A stretch of 64,000 bases of DNA from Mesorhizobium loti CJ3sym (GTDB lineage Bacteria > Pseudomonadota > Alphaproteobacteria > Rhizobiales > Rhizobiaceae). A program made the position numbers and the translations under genes. The stretch covers positions 61,208 to 125,207 of the forward strand of contig NZ_AXAL01000023.1 of the NCBI RefSeq assembly GCF_000472785.1, given 5' to 3'. The notes under the pieces were generated by a model. That model was not told the origin of the DNA. It saw only the letters and a program-made list of their open reading frames with translations, and did no database searches. Positions 24,505 through 33,042 of this stretch are shown in pieces (position 1 is the stretch's first letter; each line of letters starts with the position of its first letter).

Positions 24505-26132
24505 GACACTGCCCTGCTGTCTTTCGAACTGGCGATGAGGTCGGCGGCCTTCTCGGCGATCATGATCACTGCCGCATTGATGTTTCCGCAGACCAGGTCG
24601 GGCATGACGGAAGCGTCCACCACGCGCAGACCCTGAACGCCGCGAACGCGCAATTGCGGGTCGACGACAGAGGCTTCGTCGGCGCCCATCCGGCAAGTCC
24701 CGACCGGATGATGCACGGTGATGGAGGTCTTGCGGATATGCTCGTCGATCTCGTCGTCGCTCTGACACTTCGGGCCGGGAAAAAACTCCGCCTCGATGAA
24801 GGGCTGCATGGAGGGCTGCGACGCGAGATCGCGCGCCACCCGGAAGCCGGCGCGCAGCGACTCCCAATCCTTCGGCGAAGCCAGGAAATTCTGATGGATC
24901 AGGGGTGCCGCGGAAGGATCGGCCGACGCGAGTTTCACCGCTCCCCGGCTTTCGGGCTGCGTCGCCACGATCCGCGTCGCGAAGCCATCCGGGAACGGCG
25001 CCTTGAACGGCTTGAAATAAGGCCATGCGGCGAGCGGAGCCGCAGTGAAGAGCAGTTGCACATCCGGCAACGGTCGGGCCGGGCCGCTCTTCAGGAAGGC
25101 GACGACACCGCCGGGCACATCGCCGGAAAAACCGCGCCCCGTGAAGTAGGTCTTGACGAAGTCGAGCCCGATCCGGTCGGCACGCATGTTGCGCAGGAAC
25201 GGGCCGCCCGGAGCCCGGCGCCGGTACATGAGGATGACCGAGACGTGGTCCTGCAGGTTCTTGCCGACCGCCGGCAGGTTGACCCGCGTCTGGATCCCTT
25301 GGGCGGCAAGCTCATCCTGCGCCCCGATGCCCGACAGCATCATGAGTTGCGGCGTGTTGATCACGCCACCGGAAAGCAGCACTTCCTTGCGGGCGAGAAC
25401 CGTGCGTTCGGTCCCGCGATGGTTGATGGTGACGCCGGTGGCGCGCGCACCCTCCAGCACGATCTTGGTAGCACTCGCTTCCGTCAGGACGGTCAGGTTG
25501 GGCCGCTTCAGGACCGGCCGCAGATAGGCTGTCGCGGTCGAGGAACGCCGGCCCTTTGAAATCGTCATCTGGAGGCGGCCGAACCCTTCCTGACGCTCGC
25601 CATTATAGTCTTTTGTCTGCTCGTAACCGGCCTGCACGCTGGCCTGCGCAAAAGCATCGATCAGCTTGTCCTTGTAGCGGCAGAATTGGGTGCTGACTGG
25701 GCCCTCGCCGCCACGATACTGGTTCTCGCCGCCTTCCCAGCTTTCCTGCTTGCGGAAATAGGGCAGCACCTTGTCGTATGACCACTCGCTCAGCCCCGTG
25801 GCTGCCCAACGGTCGTAGTCGCCGCGATTGCCCCGCACATAGGCCATGGCGTTGGTGGACGATGATCCGCCGACAACCTTGCCGCGCGCGCACTCGACCC
25901 TGCGTCCACCGACATTGTCCTCCGGTTCGCAGAAATACATCCAGTCATGGCGACGCTCGGTCAGGATCTTGCCCCAGCCTAGCGGAATGTGGATCATGGG
26001 ATCGCGATCCCAGCCGCCGGCCTCCAGCAACAGCACCGAACATTTCGGGTCGGCGCTCAGCCGGTTAGCGAGCACGCAACCGGCCGATCCGGCTCCAACG
26101 ATGATGTAGTCGTAACTTTCCGCGTGCGGCAT
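24501..26132 (-). CDS. padh1: 4-pyridoxate dehydrogenase (GMC oxidoreductase)
   Basis: FAD enzyme that oxidises the 5-hydroxymethyl group of 4-pyridoxic acid to the aldehyde. It is 543 residues from the ATG at 26132; a GTG at 26156 would add eight. Seen: FAD motif IIVGAGSAGCVLANRL near the N-terminus, GMC signatures GGSSSTNAM and the GGVINTPQLMMLSGIG block, and the C-terminal catalytic His region TVHHPVGTCRMG. GMC enzymes are often choline dehydrogenases, but the position next to FHMPC dehydrogenase and the HMPDC decarboxylase matches the M. loti gene order as I remember it (mlr6791-mlr6793). The M. loti enzyme is reported to be membrane-associated. Confidence 0.88.
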   Translation of the reverse strand: MPHAESYDYIIVGAGSAGCVLANRLSADPKCSVLLLEAGGWDRDPMIHIPLGWGKILTERRHDWMYFCEPEDNVGGRRVECARGKVVGGSSSTNAMAYVRGNRGDYDRWAATGLSEWSYDKVLPYFRKQESWEGGENQYRGGEGPVSTQFCRYKDKLIDAFAQASVQAGYEQTKDYNGERQEGFGRLQMTISKGRRSSTATAYLRPVLKRPNLTVLTEASATKIVLEGARATGVTINHRGTERTVLARKEVLLSGGVINTPQLMMLSGIGAQDELAAQGIQTRVNLPAVGKNLQDHVSVILMYRRRAPGGPFLRNMRADRIGLDFVKTYFTGRGFSGDVPGGVVAFLKSGPARPLPDVQLLFTAAPLAAWPYFKPFKAPFPDGFATRIVATQPESRGAVKLASADPSAAPLIHQNFLASPKDWESLRAGFRVARDLASQPSMQPFIEAEFFPGPKCQSDDEIDEHIRKTSITVHHPVGTCRMGADEASVVDPQLRVRGVQGLRVVDASVMPDLVCGNINAAVIMIAEKAADLIASSKDSRAVS

Positions 26133-26242
26133 GGTTCTACTGCTTTCGCCTGACACTCTGGCCCCGAAGCATTTGAGGATCGGGGCCGGATACCCTGGCA
26201 GAGACCAAGCCCTTCCAGGGAATATTCAAAGACCCGCTGGCG

Positions 26243-26965
26243 CTAGGCCAGGCCCTTTTCCCTTAGGCGCTGCGACCAGTGATCCCATCCACGGTCGATC
26301 TGGGCGCCGACGAGATTTCCAGCGGCCTTGATTTCGCCCGGCGACAAATACTTGATGTTGCCGATCCGCAGGCCGGCGGTCTGCGCTGCCGCCTCCTGTT
26401 CAAGATAGAAAGCCCGGAACACCACCTGCCGGACAGAAGTGCCGACATTGACGACGCCGTGCCGCGCCATGAGGACGACGGGATAGGTTCCGAGGCTTTC
26501 AGCGATGTCCGCACAGACGCTCCGGCTGCCGCCAAAGAGATCCGTAGCATCTCCCTGCTTGTCGCGTATCTCGTAGACCGGGACGGCGTCGCCGAGGAAA
26601 GCCCCCATATGGGTCACAGGCCGCAATGGCTGGTCGGTGAAGCAATAGGGCAGGACAGCCGGCGAATGGCTGTGGAGCACGCACTGGACATCGGGCCGTG
26701 CTTTGTAGATCTCGCTGTGGATGTAGCGTTCCAGATAGGACGGCCTGTTATCCGAGGTCTCGCCATCGAGGTTGAAACGCTGCATATCACCGGCCGTTAT
26801 CAGGCTTGGAGCAAGCTTTTGCGCCAGGAAGAAACTTTCCGGATCCTCGGGGTCACGGGCACTGATGTGCCCGAACGTATCCAGTATGCCTTCGTTCAGA
26901 AGGATCTTCGTCGCTGTAACCAGCTCCTCGAAGACCTTCTGGCGCGCTGGGCTGTGGTCTGTCAT
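26243..26965 (-). CDS. 3-hydroxy-2-methylpyridine-4,5-dicarboxylate 4-decarboxylase (class II aldolase family)
   Basis: Removes CO2 from the pyridine dicarboxylate to give 3-hydroxy-2-methylpyridine-5-carboxylate. A 240-residue class II aldolase/adducin fold with metal ligands H98 and H100 (VLHSHSP) and H169 (LMARHGVV), and HSEIYK at 83-88. The start was set at the ATG 26965, with GGGAG nine bases upstream, rather than the TTG at 26971. Related proteins are sugar aldolases; context within the B6 run and similarity to M. loti Mlr6791 give the assignment. Confidence 0.9.
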   Translation of the reverse strand: MTDHSPARQKVFEELVTATKILLNEGILDTFGHISARDPEDPESFFLAQKLAPSLITAGDMQRFNLDGETSDNRPSYLERYIHSEIYKARPDVQCVLHSHSPAVLPYCFTDQPLRPVTHMGAFLGDAVPVYEIRDKQGDATDLFGGSRSVCADIAESLGTYPVVLMARHGVVNVGTSVRQVVFRAFYLEQEAAAQTAGLRIGNIKYLSPGEIKAAGNLVGAQIDRGWDHWSQRLREKGLA

Positions 26966-27036
26966 TTCCAAATTCTCCCATTGCGGCGATGGCGACCATT
27001 CTTGTTATTGTTATCGGTCGCCAGGGCCCGCGGATT

Positions 27037-27495
27037 TCACTTGTTTTCGTAGATGCCGACGATCCGATTCTGCTCGATGATGTTGCCGGCATATTTTTGC
27101 AGGAACTCCTCCCGGATAGGCGACCCCTCGACCTTGGTGTCCAGGGCATAGACCCAGAAGTAGTAGTGATGTTCTCCATGGCCAGCGGGTGGCTGCGGCC
27201 CGTAATACTGCTTGTGGCCGGCGCCGTTGGGGCCGACGCGGAACTTCTCCTGCGCGTCCGAAAGGTCGGTGGCCGAGGGGTCGATGCCGTAGACGACCCA
27301 ATGCGTGAAACCGTTGGCGAGCGGCGCGTCCGGATCGTGGCAGATGACCGCGAGTTCCTTGGTACCGGCCGGGACGCCACTGACCTTAAGCCTGGGCAAT
27401 ACATTGCCCTTGTCGCCCGCGTGTTCGTCGCGCAATTTCCCCAGCGGCTGGAAGTCCACTGAGGTAATCTTGAGGTCCTTGATATTCAGGGGCAT
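27037..27495 (-). CDS. PEBP-like YbhB/YbcL family protein
   Basis: A 152-residue phosphatidylethanolamine-binding-protein-like fold: ICHDPDAPLANGFTHWVVYGI (about 51-71) is the family core, with DPDAP and GxxHW the anion-binding pocket, and GPQPPAGHGEHHYYFWVYALD follows. There is no signal peptide. It lies inside the B6 catabolic run, between the decarboxylase and the DUF1185 gene. Function in bacteria is unclear; the pocket could bind a carboxylate or phosphate metabolite. I find no catalytic machinery beyond that pocket. Confidence 0.82.
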   Translation of the reverse strand: MPLNIKDLKITSVDFQPLGKLRDEHAGDKGNVLPRLKVSGVPAGTKELAVICHDPDAPLANGFTHWVVYGIDPSATDLSDAQEKFRVGPNGAGHKQYYGPQPPAGHGEHHYYFWVYALDTKVEGSPIREEFLQKYAGNIIEQNRIVGIYENK

Positions 27496-27525
27496 GAAAT
27501 TCGTCCTTCAGAAATTTCGATCGAA

Positions 27526-28119
27526 CTAGACAGCGGTGGCCTTGAGGTCGGCAACGGATTTGCCCCCAACGCGCTGATGCACGCGCGGACCCGATGCGAC
27601 GGCGACGCAGATCAAAAGTTCGTCCGGGCGCGGGGCATCCGGCACGGAAAAAGTGACGGCATCATAGTGGGAACGGATGTAGAGCTCGTCCTTGTGGGCA
27701 AGCGGGATATCGATGATGGTGCCGGCGACGGCGACCTTGCTGACCGACGAGATCCAGGCCTTGCCGCCACCCACCTGCTGCCGCAGCGGGTCTCCGAACA
27801 CCGTGGTGATGCAAGCGACGACATGTTCCTGTTCGCCTGACGTACCCGCGATGCCGCCCTTGCCATAGCTTTCGACCGGCCTGTTGCCGAGCAGCGCCAC
27901 GGCTCGCTCGCCGAGCGCATGACCGATGGCCGAACTCGGAGCCGTCAGCTCGGACAGTTCGGCAACGAACTTTCCGGCGAAGGGATTGCGGATGACAACG
28001 CCTGTCGCGACCTTGATGAGGGTCTCGCCAGGTGTGCCGCCGTCATGCCGGCTTTCCTGGACCGAGGAATACCAGCCCCTGACATCATAATCTCGTTCGA
28101 CTTCACTGGAATAGTTCAT
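27526..28119 (-). CDS. DUF1185 (amino acid synthesis family) protein
   Basis: A 197-residue protein with the DUF1185 pattern: an N-terminal R-x-WY segment (VRGWYSSVQE), central GEQEHVVACITTVFGDPLR and SYGKGGIAGTSGE, and C-terminal SVPDAPRPDELLICVAVASGPR. The start at 28119 is set by AGGAG six nt before it; the ATG at 28125 sits directly on the SD. The family has structures but no firmly assigned reaction that I know of. It is encoded within the B6 pathway run next to the ring-opening oxygenase and is syntenic in M. loti as I recall. Confidence 0.8.
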   Translation of the reverse strand: MNYSSEVERDYDVRGWYSSVQESRHDGGTPGETLIKVATGVVIRNPFAGKFVAELSELTAPSSAIGHALGERAVALLGNRPVESYGKGGIAGTSGEQEHVVACITTVFGDPLRQQVGGGKAWISSVSKVAVAGTIIDIPLAHKDELYIRSHYDAVTFSVPDAPRPDELLICVAVASGPRVHQRVGGKSVADLKATAV

Positions 28120-28187
28120 CTTCATCTCCTGAAGGCGCGCGCCGCTTCCGCACGCGCCAATTAATTCGTTGACCGGCTCGTTCGACA

Positions 28188-29327
28188 CTACTGCGGCCAT
28201 GAGAAGACACGGCGCAGCGGATCGTAGCGGGCAGCTTCCAGTGCCGCTGGCGTGAACATGTTTCCTTTCGAGAGCGAGCGGTTCGCCGCATAGTCGCCGG
28301 ACAGGGCCTGGCAGCGATCCGTGATCGGGCGAATGCGCTTTTCCCACCCGAGAAGCGCGTCTTCGACCGAAGAGCTTTCCTCCAAATCCTGCGACAGGCT
28401 GAAGGCGTTGACCATCGCGCAACCGGCGCCCTGGGCAAGCGCCGGGCACATCGCATGCGCGGCATCTCCCACGAGAGCGACCTTGCCTCTTGTCCAGCTA
28501 TCCAGCTTGGTCGTTTCGTACTTGTCGTAGCGGGCGGTTTTCAGCTTGGCCGCCTCGATCAGGCATGGCTCCAGGAACGGAAACATCTCGACCCAAACTT
28601 CGAGATCGATCGGAACGGCGGATCCGCGAGGATCGGCGGCCGGAGCCATCAAGCCCAGATAGAGTTCATTCTCATTGCAGGGCGAATAGAGAATACGCTG
28701 AACACGCGGCCAGAAGTTCCACATGTCGATGGTGTTGTCCCACTCGCCATGACCGAGATCTTTCTTCATGCGCGGGACAATCAGTCGGATGAGACCATCC
28801 TTCGAAACCCAGCGATCCTGTTTGAAGCCGATGGAATCCCTGACCTTGGAGCCAACGCCATCGGCGCCGACGATCAGGTCGGCCTCGAGGACCTCGCCGT
28901 TCTGGAGTGTCAGCCGTCCCTCCGGATCGGCGGCGACGGCTTCGGAATTGACGCTTATGTCGACACCCAGGGCACGAGCCCGATTGACCAGGGCATCATG
29001 CAGGTGGCTGCGGGTCATGATGCGCCAGGGCAGACCGTTGAACGTCTCCTTGGAAACCGACTTGTTGTGCATCCAGGTTTCGTAGGTCGGCGGCGTGTGC
29101 GAGCCCTGGAGAACCTCGTCCAAGGCGCCCAGTCCTTCGAGCACGCGAAGGCCATTGTGCCAGAGATAGATGCCGGCGCCGAATGCCCGCAGCTCGGAGC
29201 TCTTTTCGTGCAGCCTGACATCCCAACCATTCTGCCTCAGAGCGATGGCGGCCGTCAGGCCGGCAAAGCCGCCGCCGGCGACTTCGGCGCGACGGGTTTT
29301 GCCTGGAGTTCTATTTACGTTGGCCAT
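28188..29327 (-). CDS. 2-methyl-3-hydroxypyridine-5-carboxylate oxygenase (FAD monooxygenase, ring opening)
   Basis: Key ring-cleaving step of B6 degradation: the flavin enzyme adds oxygen to 3-hydroxy-2-methylpyridine-5-carboxylate and opens the ring to 2-(acetamidomethylene)succinate. It is 379 residues, the length of the M. loti protein (MHPCO), with very similar sequence by memory. Seen: GGGFAG FAD motif (18-23), the internal DG fingerprint IVGADGVGSKVRDS and the GDAAHAM FAD/ribityl motif. Belongs to the aromatic hydroxylase (PHBH) group. Translation starts at 29327. Next to the hydrolase that acts on its product. Confidence 0.94.
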   Translation of the reverse strand: MANVNRTPGKTRRAEVAGGGFAGLTAAIALRQNGWDVRLHEKSSELRAFGAGIYLWHNGLRVLEGLGALDEVLQGSHTPPTYETWMHNKSVSKETFNGLPWRIMTRSHLHDALVNRARALGVDISVNSEAVAADPEGRLTLQNGEVLEADLIVGADGVGSKVRDSIGFKQDRWVSKDGLIRLIVPRMKKDLGHGEWDNTIDMWNFWPRVQRILYSPCNENELYLGLMAPAADPRGSAVPIDLEVWVEMFPFLEPCLIEAAKLKTARYDKYETTKLDSWTRGKVALVGDAAHAMCPALAQGAGCAMVNAFSLSQDLEESSSVEDALLGWEKRIRPITDRCQALSGDYAANRSLSKGNMFTPAALEAARYDPLRRVFSWPQ

Positions 29328-29368
29328 TTTCTGGATCCTGCTGCGTACAAGAAGACGGCGTTTGGCCG

Positions 29369-30205
29369 TCAGGCGCCTATGAAGTTGGTGATGGCTTTCA
29401 GCGTGATCTCGGGAGAGACCTCATTGACGTAATGGTCGGCGCCCGGAACGACGACGACAGGCAGATCCGGACGCAGCCGACTTGTCTTCGCCAGCGCCGC
29501 AGATGACACCAATTTGCTCGTTTCGCCCCGAATGATAAGCACGGGCTTCGTCACGTCCCGGAAAGCAGGCACCAAATCTGATCTCAGGCCCTTGGCGGTC
29601 TGCGCCATGGCCGTGGGCGAAGCCAATGGACGCAATCCGCCGTCGACCGGCTGATAGCCGCTTTCAGCCCTGATCTTGATGGCGTCGGCGGGAATGTTCG
29701 GGTAGCGGCCGGCGAGGTATGCTTCGACGGCCTTTACATCCTCGAAAAGCTGGCTGCCTGCGTTCACCCGCGCTTCCAACGCATCCAACGCTTCAGTCTC
29801 GATGTACGGCGTAAAATCGATAGCCACGACCGACCGCACCAGATCCGGGTATTTCGCTGCAGCCGTGACGGAATTTCGAGCACCGAGCGAATGCCCGACG
29901 AGGATGGCACGGCCTCGATCGAGCGTGCGTATCAGGCCGGCGATGTCATCCGCGTAGTCATTCGCCTCGTAGCCGGCTTCCGGCTTGTCGCTGAGGCCAT
30001 GCCCCCTCTGGTCGACCGCTATGGTCGTAAACCGATCCGATAGTTGGGCCATCAGCGGCGCGAAGACGGCGGAGTTGGAGGTGATGCCGTGGAAGAACAG
30101 CATCAGCGGGCCGTTGCCCGTCTCGCGCACGTTCAAAGTGATGCGGCCAACGTCGACGCGGTGCGAGATGAAGTGGTCGGAAGGTGTGTCCGCCGCCATG
30201 TCCAT
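29369..30205 (-). CDS. (E)-2-(acetamidomethylene)succinate hydrolase (alpha/beta hydrolase)
   Basis: Final pathway enzyme: hydrolyses 2-(acetamidomethylene)succinate to succinic semialdehyde, acetate, CO2 and ammonia. The 278-residue protein has the catalytic triad S106 (VGHSLGA), D130 (VVAIDF) and H258 (GADHYV), at the positions I remember for the M. loti enzyme. The start is ATG 30205 with GAGG about 7 nt upstream; a longer reading frame at its N-terminus is not credible. First gene of the long minus-strand run and divergent from a GntR regulator with palindromic sites between them. Confidence 0.94.
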   Translation of the reverse strand: MDMAADTPSDHFISHRVDVGRITLNVRETGNGPLMLFFHGITSNSAVFAPLMAQLSDRFTTIAVDQRGHGLSDKPEAGYEANDYADDIAGLIRTLDRGRAILVGHSLGARNSVTAAAKYPDLVRSVVAIDFTPYIETEALDALEARVNAGSQLFEDVKAVEAYLAGRYPNIPADAIKIRAESGYQPVDGGLRPLASPTAMAQTAKGLRSDLVPAFRDVTKPVLIIRGETSKLVSSAALAKTSRLRPDLPVVVVPGADHYVNEVSPEITLKAITNFIGA

Positions 30206-30266
30206 GATCCTCGCCTCCGCTGCCCGTCTCCAGCAAAAGGAACATATCAGCCGGGGGGCCGTCAAG

Positions 30267-30309
30267 CAGATTGTCTGACATTCTTGCAATCTTCAGATTT
30301 GACAATCTG
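30267..30309. promoter_or_regulatory. Palindromic operator region for the GntR regulator
   Basis: CAGATTGTC (30267-30275) and GACAATCTG (30301-30309) are perfect inverted arms. Nested within is CAGATT-TGAC-AATCTG (30294-30309), a perfect 6-bp palindrome with a 4-bp spacer, and CAGA-TTG-TCTG (30267-30277). The lengths and AT-centred symmetry are as expected for FCD-type GntR proteins. It lies between the divergent hydrolase and GntR genes. Confidence 0.65.
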
Positions 30310-30385
30310 GCTATCCTGCTGTCAAATTTCCAGAGCGTGGCGTATGATGCTGACATTGCGACCCAAGGCTCAAGAGGCGTTACCA

Positions 30386-31057
30386 ATGCCCCCAGATTTG
30401 AATTTGCGAATTTCGCCACGGACCGTGCAACGGGAGACCGTCGACAAGTTACGGCTCGCCATCTTCTCCGGATTGTTCCAACCGGGAAGCCGCCTGATCG
30501 AAAGCCAGCTGTGCACACAGCTCGGCATCAGCCGCCCTTCGCTGAGGGAGGCTTTGCGCAGTCTTGAGGCCGAGCGCCTGATCGAGATCGTGCCCAATCG
30601 CGGACCGTCGATACCGGCGCTTTCCTGGGAAGTGGCAACGGCCATCTACGAGGTTCGAGAGCTGTTGGAAGTCGAGGCGGCGGGACGATGCGCGTTGAGA
30701 ATTTCGCCTGAGCAGCTGCGTGAGCTTGAGAAATCTCTTTCCGCATTCGAAAAGGCGGCATCCAGCAATGACAGCCTGGCGCAGGTCATGACCGCAGCGG
30801 ACTTTTATTCAATCATACTCGCCAATTGCGGAAATCCAATCCTGGAAGAAGTCCATCGCGGTCTGGTGGCCAGGATAAGCTTCTTTCGAGGGCGGTCGAT
30901 GTCCCTGGAAGGCAGGGCGCAAAGCAGCCTGGCAGAGATGAGGGAGATATTCGAATCCATCGCCGCCGGCGACGAGAAAGCCGCCCGCAAAGCCTCGAAA
31001 CAGCACGTCTTGAGGGCGAAAGCGGCAGCCAAGATTTCCATGGACAACGGGATTTGA
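30386..31057 (+). CDS. GntR family (FCD domain) transcriptional regulator of B6 catabolism
   Basis: A 223-residue regulator with an N-terminal winged helix (about residues 10-75; SRLIESQLCTQLGISRPSLREALRSLEAE) and a C-terminal helical FCD ligand domain. Start 30386 has AGAGG about 8 nt upstream; ATGs at 30344/30347 in the same frame are weaker. It is divergent from the catabolic run with a perfect palindrome between, and encoded on the same strand as pyridoxine 4-oxidase, so it likely controls both directions, probably as a repressor released by a B6 catabolite. Confidence 0.87.
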   Translation: MPPDLNLRISPRTVQRETVDKLRLAIFSGLFQPGSRLIESQLCTQLGISRPSLREALRSLEAERLIEIVPNRGPSIPALSWEVATAIYEVRELLEVEAAGRCALRISPEQLRELEKSLSAFEKAASSNDSLAQVMTAADFYSIILANCGNPILEEVHRGLVARISFFRGRSMSLEGRAQSSLAEMREIFESIAAGDEKAARKASKQHVLRAKAAAKISMDNGI

Positions 31058-31212
31058 GGTCTTCCAAAGACTGCGGTTCCGCCTGAAGGCCCGAAAGTCC
31101 TGCGTGACGTTTCGGATCAGGTATCCGCCGAACGCAGATCAATGCGCGGGGTCTTCCCCATGTTGGTGTCAGACATGCCGACTACCCAAGCCAGCCCGTT
31201 GCAGATGGAGAT

Positions 31213-32778
31213 ATGATGAGCAGGGCCAATGTCGAGCGCAAACCAAATTGCGATGTCGTCATCGTCGGTGGCGGGTCGGCCGGCAGCTTGCTTGCCGCGC
31301 GACTGAGTGAAGCGCCGGACAGACAGGTTTTGCTGATCGAGGCAGGCGAAGAGGCGAGCGACCCCGACATCTGGAACCCCGCTGCCTGGCCGGCGCTTCA
31401 GGGCCGCAGCTACGATTGGGACTATCGCACGGAGCCGCAAGCCGGCACCGCGGGCCGGGTGCATCATTGGGCGCGCGGGCGGTTGATCGGTGGCTCGAGT
31501 TGCCTGCACGCGATGGGCTACATGCGTGGTCATCCTTCCGACTTCCAGGCCTGGGTCGATGCGACGGGGGATCGCCGATGGAGCTGGGATGAACTGCTGC
31601 CCGTTTTCCAGGCTAACGAAAACCACCCGCTTGGCGGCGACGGCATTCACGGCAAGGACGGGCCGTTGCCGATCCATTTGCCATCGGACGAAGTCAGTCC
31701 GGTTGCCCGTGCCTTCATCGAGGCCGGTGCATCGTTGGGTCTGCCTCGCCTTGAGGGCCACAATAGCGGCGAGATGATCGGCGTCACCCCGAACTCCTTG
31801 AACATTCGCGACGGGCGGCGGGTCACAGTGGCGGACGCCTGGCTCACCGGGGCAGTCCGAGGCCGCAAGAATCTGACCATCCTTACGGAATCCCGGGTGC
31901 GCCGGCTTAATCTCAGCGGCAATCAGGTCCGCGGCCTCGAGGTCGTCGGGCAACAGGGTTCGGTTGAAATCCTTGCGGATCAAATCATCCTTTGTGCCGG
32001 AGCGCTGGAAAGTCCGGCCTTGCTGATGCGCTCGGGCATCGGTCCGCATGATGTGCTCGATGCCGCCGGCGTTGGCTGCCTGATCGACATGCCTGAAATC
32101 GGCCGCAACCTTCAGGACCACCTGCTCGGTGCCGGCAACCTTTATGCAGCCCGCAAGCCTGTGCCGCCATCGCGCCTCCAACATTCTGAGTCGATGGCCT
32201 ATATGCGCGCTGACAGCTTCACCGCTGGCGGGCAGCCTGAAATCGTCGTTGGTTGCGGCATCGCGCCGATCGTGTCCGAATGCTTCCAGGCGCCTGAAGC
32301 CGGCACGGCCTACTCGCTGCTGTTCGGCATCACCCATCCATCGAGCCGCGGCAGCGTGCGCATAAGTGGGCCTGAGCTCGACGATCGACTGATTATCGAC
32401 CCGGCATACCTGCAGACCGGCCGGGACCGCGCGCTGTTTCGCAGGGCGCTCGAGGCAGCGCGGACAATCGGGCATAGAGATGAACTCGCCGGCTGGCGAG
32501 AGCGCGAACTCCTGCCAGGCAGCCTGCACAGTACGGCCGAGATCGACGACTTCATCGCGCGGTCGGTCATCACACACCATCACCCCTGCGGAACTTGCAG
32601 GATGGGGAAGGACGTGGATGCCGTCGTCGATGCGGATCTACGACTGAAGGCGCTCGACAATGTTTTCGTCGTGGACGCGTCGGTCATGCCTACGCTCGCC
32701 ACCGGACCGATTCATGCCGCGGTCCTTGCAATCGCCGAGACCTTCGCTCGACGGCACCGGGAAATCCTACAATCTTGA
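31213..32778 (+). CDS. pno: Pyridoxine 4-oxidase (GMC flavoprotein)
   Basis: Oxidises pyridoxine to pyridoxal with O2, producing H2O2, the entry step for pyridoxine. It is 521 residues with the FAD motif VIVGGGSAGSLLAARL near residue 15-30, GMC signature GGSSCLHAMGYMRG, and the active-site histidines in VITHHHPCGTCRMG (about 455-457). GGAG lies about 6 nt before the ATG. Compared with padh1 in this window it is a distinct GMC paralogue. The assignment follows M. loti mll6785 next to the GntR gene, from memory. A choline dehydrogenase-like role is the alternative, but the context argues against it. Confidence 0.87.
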   Translation: MMSRANVERKPNCDVVIVGGGSAGSLLAARLSEAPDRQVLLIEAGEEASDPDIWNPAAWPALQGRSYDWDYRTEPQAGTAGRVHHWARGRLIGGSSCLHAMGYMRGHPSDFQAWVDATGDRRWSWDELLPVFQANENHPLGGDGIHGKDGPLPIHLPSDEVSPVARAFIEAGASLGLPRLEGHNSGEMIGVTPNSLNIRDGRRVTVADAWLTGAVRGRKNLTILTESRVRRLNLSGNQVRGLEVVGQQGSVEILADQIILCAGALESPALLMRSGIGPHDVLDAAGVGCLIDMPEIGRNLQDHLLGAGNLYAARKPVPPSRLQHSESMAYMRADSFTAGGQPEIVVGCGIAPIVSECFQAPEAGTAYSLLFGITHPSSRGSVRISGPELDDRLIIDPAYLQTGRDRALFRRALEAARTIGHRDELAGWRERELLPGSLHSTAEIDDFIARSVITHHHPCGTCRMGKDVDAVVDADLRLKALDNVFVVDASVMPTLATGPIHAAVLAIAETFARRHREILQS

Positions 32779-32807
32779 CGCGGTGATTCCAGCACTGAGG
32801 ATGGGGA

Positions 32808-32884
32808 TGGTACCGTTGGCTGGGATCGAACCAGCGACCTCCGGATCCACAATCCGGCGCTCTAACCATCTGAGCTACAACGGC
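32808..32884 (-). tRNA. tRNA-His (GTG), with encoded CCA, lacking G-1
   Basis: Read on the minus strand: acceptor GCCGTTG pairs with CAACGGT (G1-U72), TA, then D-arm GCTC, anticodon stem-loop with GTG (CCGGATTGTGGATCCGG), T-arm GCTGGTTCGATCCCAGC, discriminator A73 and encoded CCA. There is no extra G-1 opposite C73; in many alphaproteobacteria tRNA-His has lost this feature and carries A73. So both the anticodon and the lost G-1 fit. Confidence 0.97.
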
Positions 32885-33042
32885 ACGTTTGCCCGAGCGG
32901 ATCGAGGCGGAAAGTCTCCGCGATCTGCTCCGTCGTTCGGCGATGCGTCCATACGGGCTTATGGATTTTAATTCAAGGCTTTTGGAAAGCAAAGGGCACT
33001 TGCCCACATCGGCATGTCATTACCCCGGGCAGAGCGCCAGGC

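Noticed and set aside
31117..32583. Minus-strand 488-codon frame over pyridoxine oxidase
   Set aside because: Antisense to a GMC protein with complete motifs; no motif of its own.
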